64,000 nt of DNA, taken from the IMG/VR virus record IMGVR_UViG_3300046690_000348, positions 1 to 64,000 of that record. One strand, written 5' to 3'. This document shows, piece by piece, positions 62,018 to 64,000 of the stretch. How positions within the stretch are numbered: the stretch's first letter is position 1; each line of letters begins with the position of its first letter. Under the pieces are notes generated by a model. The model searched no databases. It was not told where the DNA came from and saw nothing but the letters and a program-made list of their open reading frames with translations. The translations under genes were made by a program, and so were the position numbers. This DNA comes from a virus.

Positions 62018-63763
62018 TCACGGGCAGGTGCAAGGCGTGACCCCGGCAGGACCCGAGCCGTTGACGCACAGCGTGCTCAGGAGGCCGACCGACTCGAAGC
62101 CGAGCTTCGCGATGCCGATCCACTCCTCCATGAACAGTTGCAGGTCGTTGGTGCGGTTGAGCGTGCTGTCACGCACGAGGCCGACGTCGAGCGTGCCGCC
62201 GTCGAGACGCACGAACGTCCCTGGTGCGTAGATGTACGCCTTGACCTTGGTCGGGAACTGGTTGAGGCCACCGACCGCCTGCGCAGCGTTGAACTTCTGG
62301 GACGGCGTGATACCGGTCGGGTTGTCGTTGTACCAGATCGCGTCGATGTTGCGGGCCGACAGGGCAGCGGCGAGGTGGGCGTCGGTGATGTCGAAGTACG
62401 ACAGACCTTGATACCCGTCCATCGCCATGTCGAGCTTCACGGCCTCACGTGCCCAGTCCGGTGCGGCGACGACCATCGTCGCGTCGGACGCCATGCCCTG
62501 ACGCTTGCGGTAGCCGACCGTCGCCACGACCCAGTCGTGCAGCAAGCTGCGCGAGAAGCCGTAGCAGAAGTTCCCGGTGACCGCCGTCGAGTTCGAGTTG
62601 ACGTAGTCGAGGTAGAACACCTCTTTGGTCGACGTGAACTGGACGGCGACGTCCTCAAGGAACGCCGACACCTGCTCCGGGAACACCTTGTAGTTGAGGT
62701 TGTCGAACGTGACGCACTGCGACACGGCCGACACCTCTGCCGACGAGGTGCTCGGGCAGGAGACGGTGATGCACGCCTTCGGCCCGGCCGAGAACTGGAC
62801 GAAGCCCGCCGCGAAGTTGCGGTTCTGAGCCGAGATGTCGATCGCCGCGGCGGCGGCGGCGACGGACGGCGGCACGATGTAGTTGATGCCGCCACGCGGA
62901 GCCTGCACCACGCTGGTGCCTTGCTCAAACGGGTTCTGCGGCTCGGCCAGCCGGAAGAACTCGTAGCTCGGGGCGTACGCCGCGCAGGCGTGGCCCGAGG
63001 CGACGAGTGCCTTCGGGGCACCGGCCTGGACATCGCGGAGGATGCGGAAGTTCTCCGCCGCGTCCATCTGCGAGAGACCCTCGCCCTCGATGAACTTGTC
63101 GGTGTGGGCGATCGACACGAAGTCGCGCGTCCCGCCCGGCACCGACGTCAGGCTGAGCCGCTTGTTGACGATCGCCGAAGCGACGGCCAGCGGATCCTCG
63201 AACGGCGTGCCTTCCCGCATGTGCGGGGCGTGCGCCGTGGCGACCATGAAAGCGTCGCTGGCGTCCTTGCCTTCGCGGAGCTTCGAGCGGGCCGACTGGC
63301 GGGCCGACAGAGCCGCGACGTTCCCGGGCACTCCGCCCTTCGGCGCCGTGAACCCGGCGACTGCGAGCGCCTGGGTGACACCGGCCGAGACCGCTGCGGC
63401 GATCTGGTCGATGACGGCTGGCTCGGGCGCCGCTTCCTTGGCCTTCGGCTTGCCGTTCTCGTCCAGGTCCTCGTCGTTCTCGCCGATGACGGTCGGGGCA
63501 GGCTCGCTCACGATGTCCTTCTTGAAGCGGCCACCGGCGGCTTCCTTGCGGCCGTCGAGTTCGGCTGCCTCGGTCGAGCGCCGGTTGTTCTCGGCGTCGA
63601 TGGCGTCGGCCTGCTGCGAGAGCAGTTCGAGTTCCTCGACGCTCTCGGGCGAGGACTCGGCGTCGGAGAGTTCCTCACCGCGCGAGTTGATCTGCTGCTC
63701 CAAAGCCGTCAACTGATCGGCTTCGAGTTGCGTGAGGTCCTGGGGGAAGTTGATGACGTCCAT
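62018..63763 (-). CDS. Major capsid protein with N-terminal scaffold-like region
   Basis: 581 residues. The first ~190 residues are acidic, helical and coiled-coil-like (TALEQQINSRGEELSDAESS; LLSQQADAIDAENNRRSTEA), with GRFKKDIVSEPAP and a linker. This is the delta/scaffold domain normally removed by a maturation protease. The rest has HK97-fold features (AAENFRILRDVQAGAPKALV, FVQFSAGPKACITVSCPSTS, EVFYLDYVNSNSTAVTGNFC, VVAAPDWAREAVKLDMAMDG, FVRLDGGTLDVGLVRDSTLN). Ribosome site GCAGGAGC before ATG 63763. Confidence 0.85.
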   Translation of the reverse strand: MDVINFPQDLTQLEADQLTALEQQINSRGEELSDAESSPESVEELELLSQQADAIDAENNRRSTEAAELDGRKEAAGGRFKKDIVSEPAPTVIGENDEDLDENGKPKAKEAAPEPAVIDQIAAAVSAGVTQALAVAGFTAPKGGVPGNVAALSARQSARSKLREGKDASDAFMVATAHAPHMREGTPFEDPLAVASAIVNKRLSLTSVPGGTRDFVSIAHTDKFIEGEGLSQMDAAENFRILRDVQAGAPKALVASGHACAAYAPSYEFFRLAEPQNPFEQGTSVVQAPRGGINYIVPPSVAAAAAAIDISAQNRNFAAGFVQFSAGPKACITVSCPSTSSAEVSAVSQCVTFDNLNYKVFPEQVSAFLEDVAVQFTSTKEVFYLDYVNSNSTAVTGNFCYGFSRSLLHDWVVATVGYRKRQGMASDATMVVAAPDWAREAVKLDMAMDGYQGLSYFDITDAHLAAALSARNIDAIWYNDNPTGITPSQKFNAAQAVGGLNQFPTKVKAYIYAPGTFVRLDGGTLDVGLVRDSTLNRTNDLQLFMEEWIGIAKLGFESVGLLSTLCVNGSGPAGVTPCTCP

Positions 63764-63787
63764 GCTGCGTCGTGCTCCTGCGTCGTG

Positions 63788-63831
63788 ATAGCCCTCGCGG
63801 GCGGTGGATGAACTCACCGCGGGACGGCTAT
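63788..63831 (-). promoter_or_regulatory. Leader hairpin upstream of the major capsid gene
   Basis: ATAGCC (63788-63793) pairs with GGCTAT (63826-63831), and GCGGTG (63801-63806) with CACCGC (63815-63820): an imperfect stem ending 24 bases before the start codon. It could control ribosome loading or mRNA stability. No gene lies in 63764-63949. Confidence 0.4.
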
Positions 63832-63911
63832 GCCGCTCGCTCACGACGGAACTACGCGCGTCGATCGACGCCCAAGTTACATGGGTGTCGTTACCGGAAT
63901 GGTGGATACCC

Positions 63912-63946
63912 CGCGACTCTCGCGTGGGAAACACGCGAGAGTCGCG
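63912..63946 (-). terminator. Strong 15-bp hairpin upstream of the capsid gene
   Basis: Perfect inverted repeat CGCGACTCTCGCGTG (63912-63926) and its complement (63932-63946) with a 5-base loop, four bases downstream of the stop of the partial gene at 63950. Acts as its terminator or as an RNA-stability hairpin. No T-run. Confidence 0.65.
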
Positions 63947-63949
63947 AGA

Positions 63950-64000
63950 TCAGACGAGGGAAGCGACGCGGTCGGAGTCGTCCAGCACGAACGTGACGCA
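63950..64000 (-). CDS. C-terminus of an upstream gene, partial
   Basis: The frame CVTFVLDDSDRVASLV plus a TGA stop at 63950-63952 runs in from the right edge. By position it may be a prohead protease, portal or other head gene, but 16 residues are not enough to tell. Confidence 0.55.
   Translation of the reverse strand, partial: CVTFVLDDSDRVASLV

Noticed and set aside
1-64000. Temperate lifestyle
   Set aside because: No integrase, attachment site, excisionase or CI-like repressor was recognised in this window, but the genome is incomplete so lysogeny cannot be excluded.

Overview
The window is part of a large, high-GC tailed-phage genome (siphovirus morphotype). It encodes a terminase, an HK97-fold major capsid protein, head-tail connectors, a 1,905-residue tape measure protein, minor tail proteins, an endolysin and a holin. 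An actinobacterial host is inferred, not proven. The grounds are the connector, tail and terminase types, dozens of tiny zinc-binding and single-membrane-span genes packed with ATGA/TGATG overlaps, and many apparently leaderless transcription units whose TANNNT -10 box lies 6-10 bases before the start codon. No integrase, immunity repressor, rRNA, tRNA or CRISPR array was recognised, and both ends run out of the window (partial genes at 1-342 and 63950-64000).

Layout. 1-30.8 kb is almost entirely minus strand. 25.9-0 kb (read leftwards) holds an early/accessory region driven by a family of near-identical promoters. It includes a recombination block (Sak4-like ATPase, Gam/Gp157-like protein, HNH and VRR-NUC nucleases, DUF2303 protein), a glycosyltransferase, a replication block (initiator with 22-bp iterons, helicase-loader-like protein), a DNA methyltransferase, a transglutaminase-like protein, the two terminase subunits and an SPFH-like membrane protein. 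A lone plus-strand von Willebrand A gene sits at 25.9-26.6 kb. 26.6-30.8 kb (minus) carries the head-tail connectors, probable major tail protein and tail assembly chaperone. 30.8-47.1 kb (plus) carries the tape measure, minor tail proteins, two LVIVD-type beta-propellers, endolysin and holin. 47.1-64 kb (minus) carries the major capsid protein, a second capsid-like protein, small structural proteins, three seven-repeat SPDG beta-propellers and a 2,073-residue Arg-rich repeat protein.

How the genes work together. No DNA polymerase or helicase is visible, so the phage probably loads host replication machinery at an origin inside the initiator gene, like the lambda O arrangement. A candidate small RNA with its own promoter and terminator lies just upstream of the initiator. 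Virion genes are split between strands: head and connectors on minus, tail shaft and lysis on plus, adhesin-like repeat proteins on minus. Five propellers, one giant repeat fibre and three paralogous small structural proteins suggest an unusually elaborate virion surface or tail tip. Functions of most small genes are unknown.
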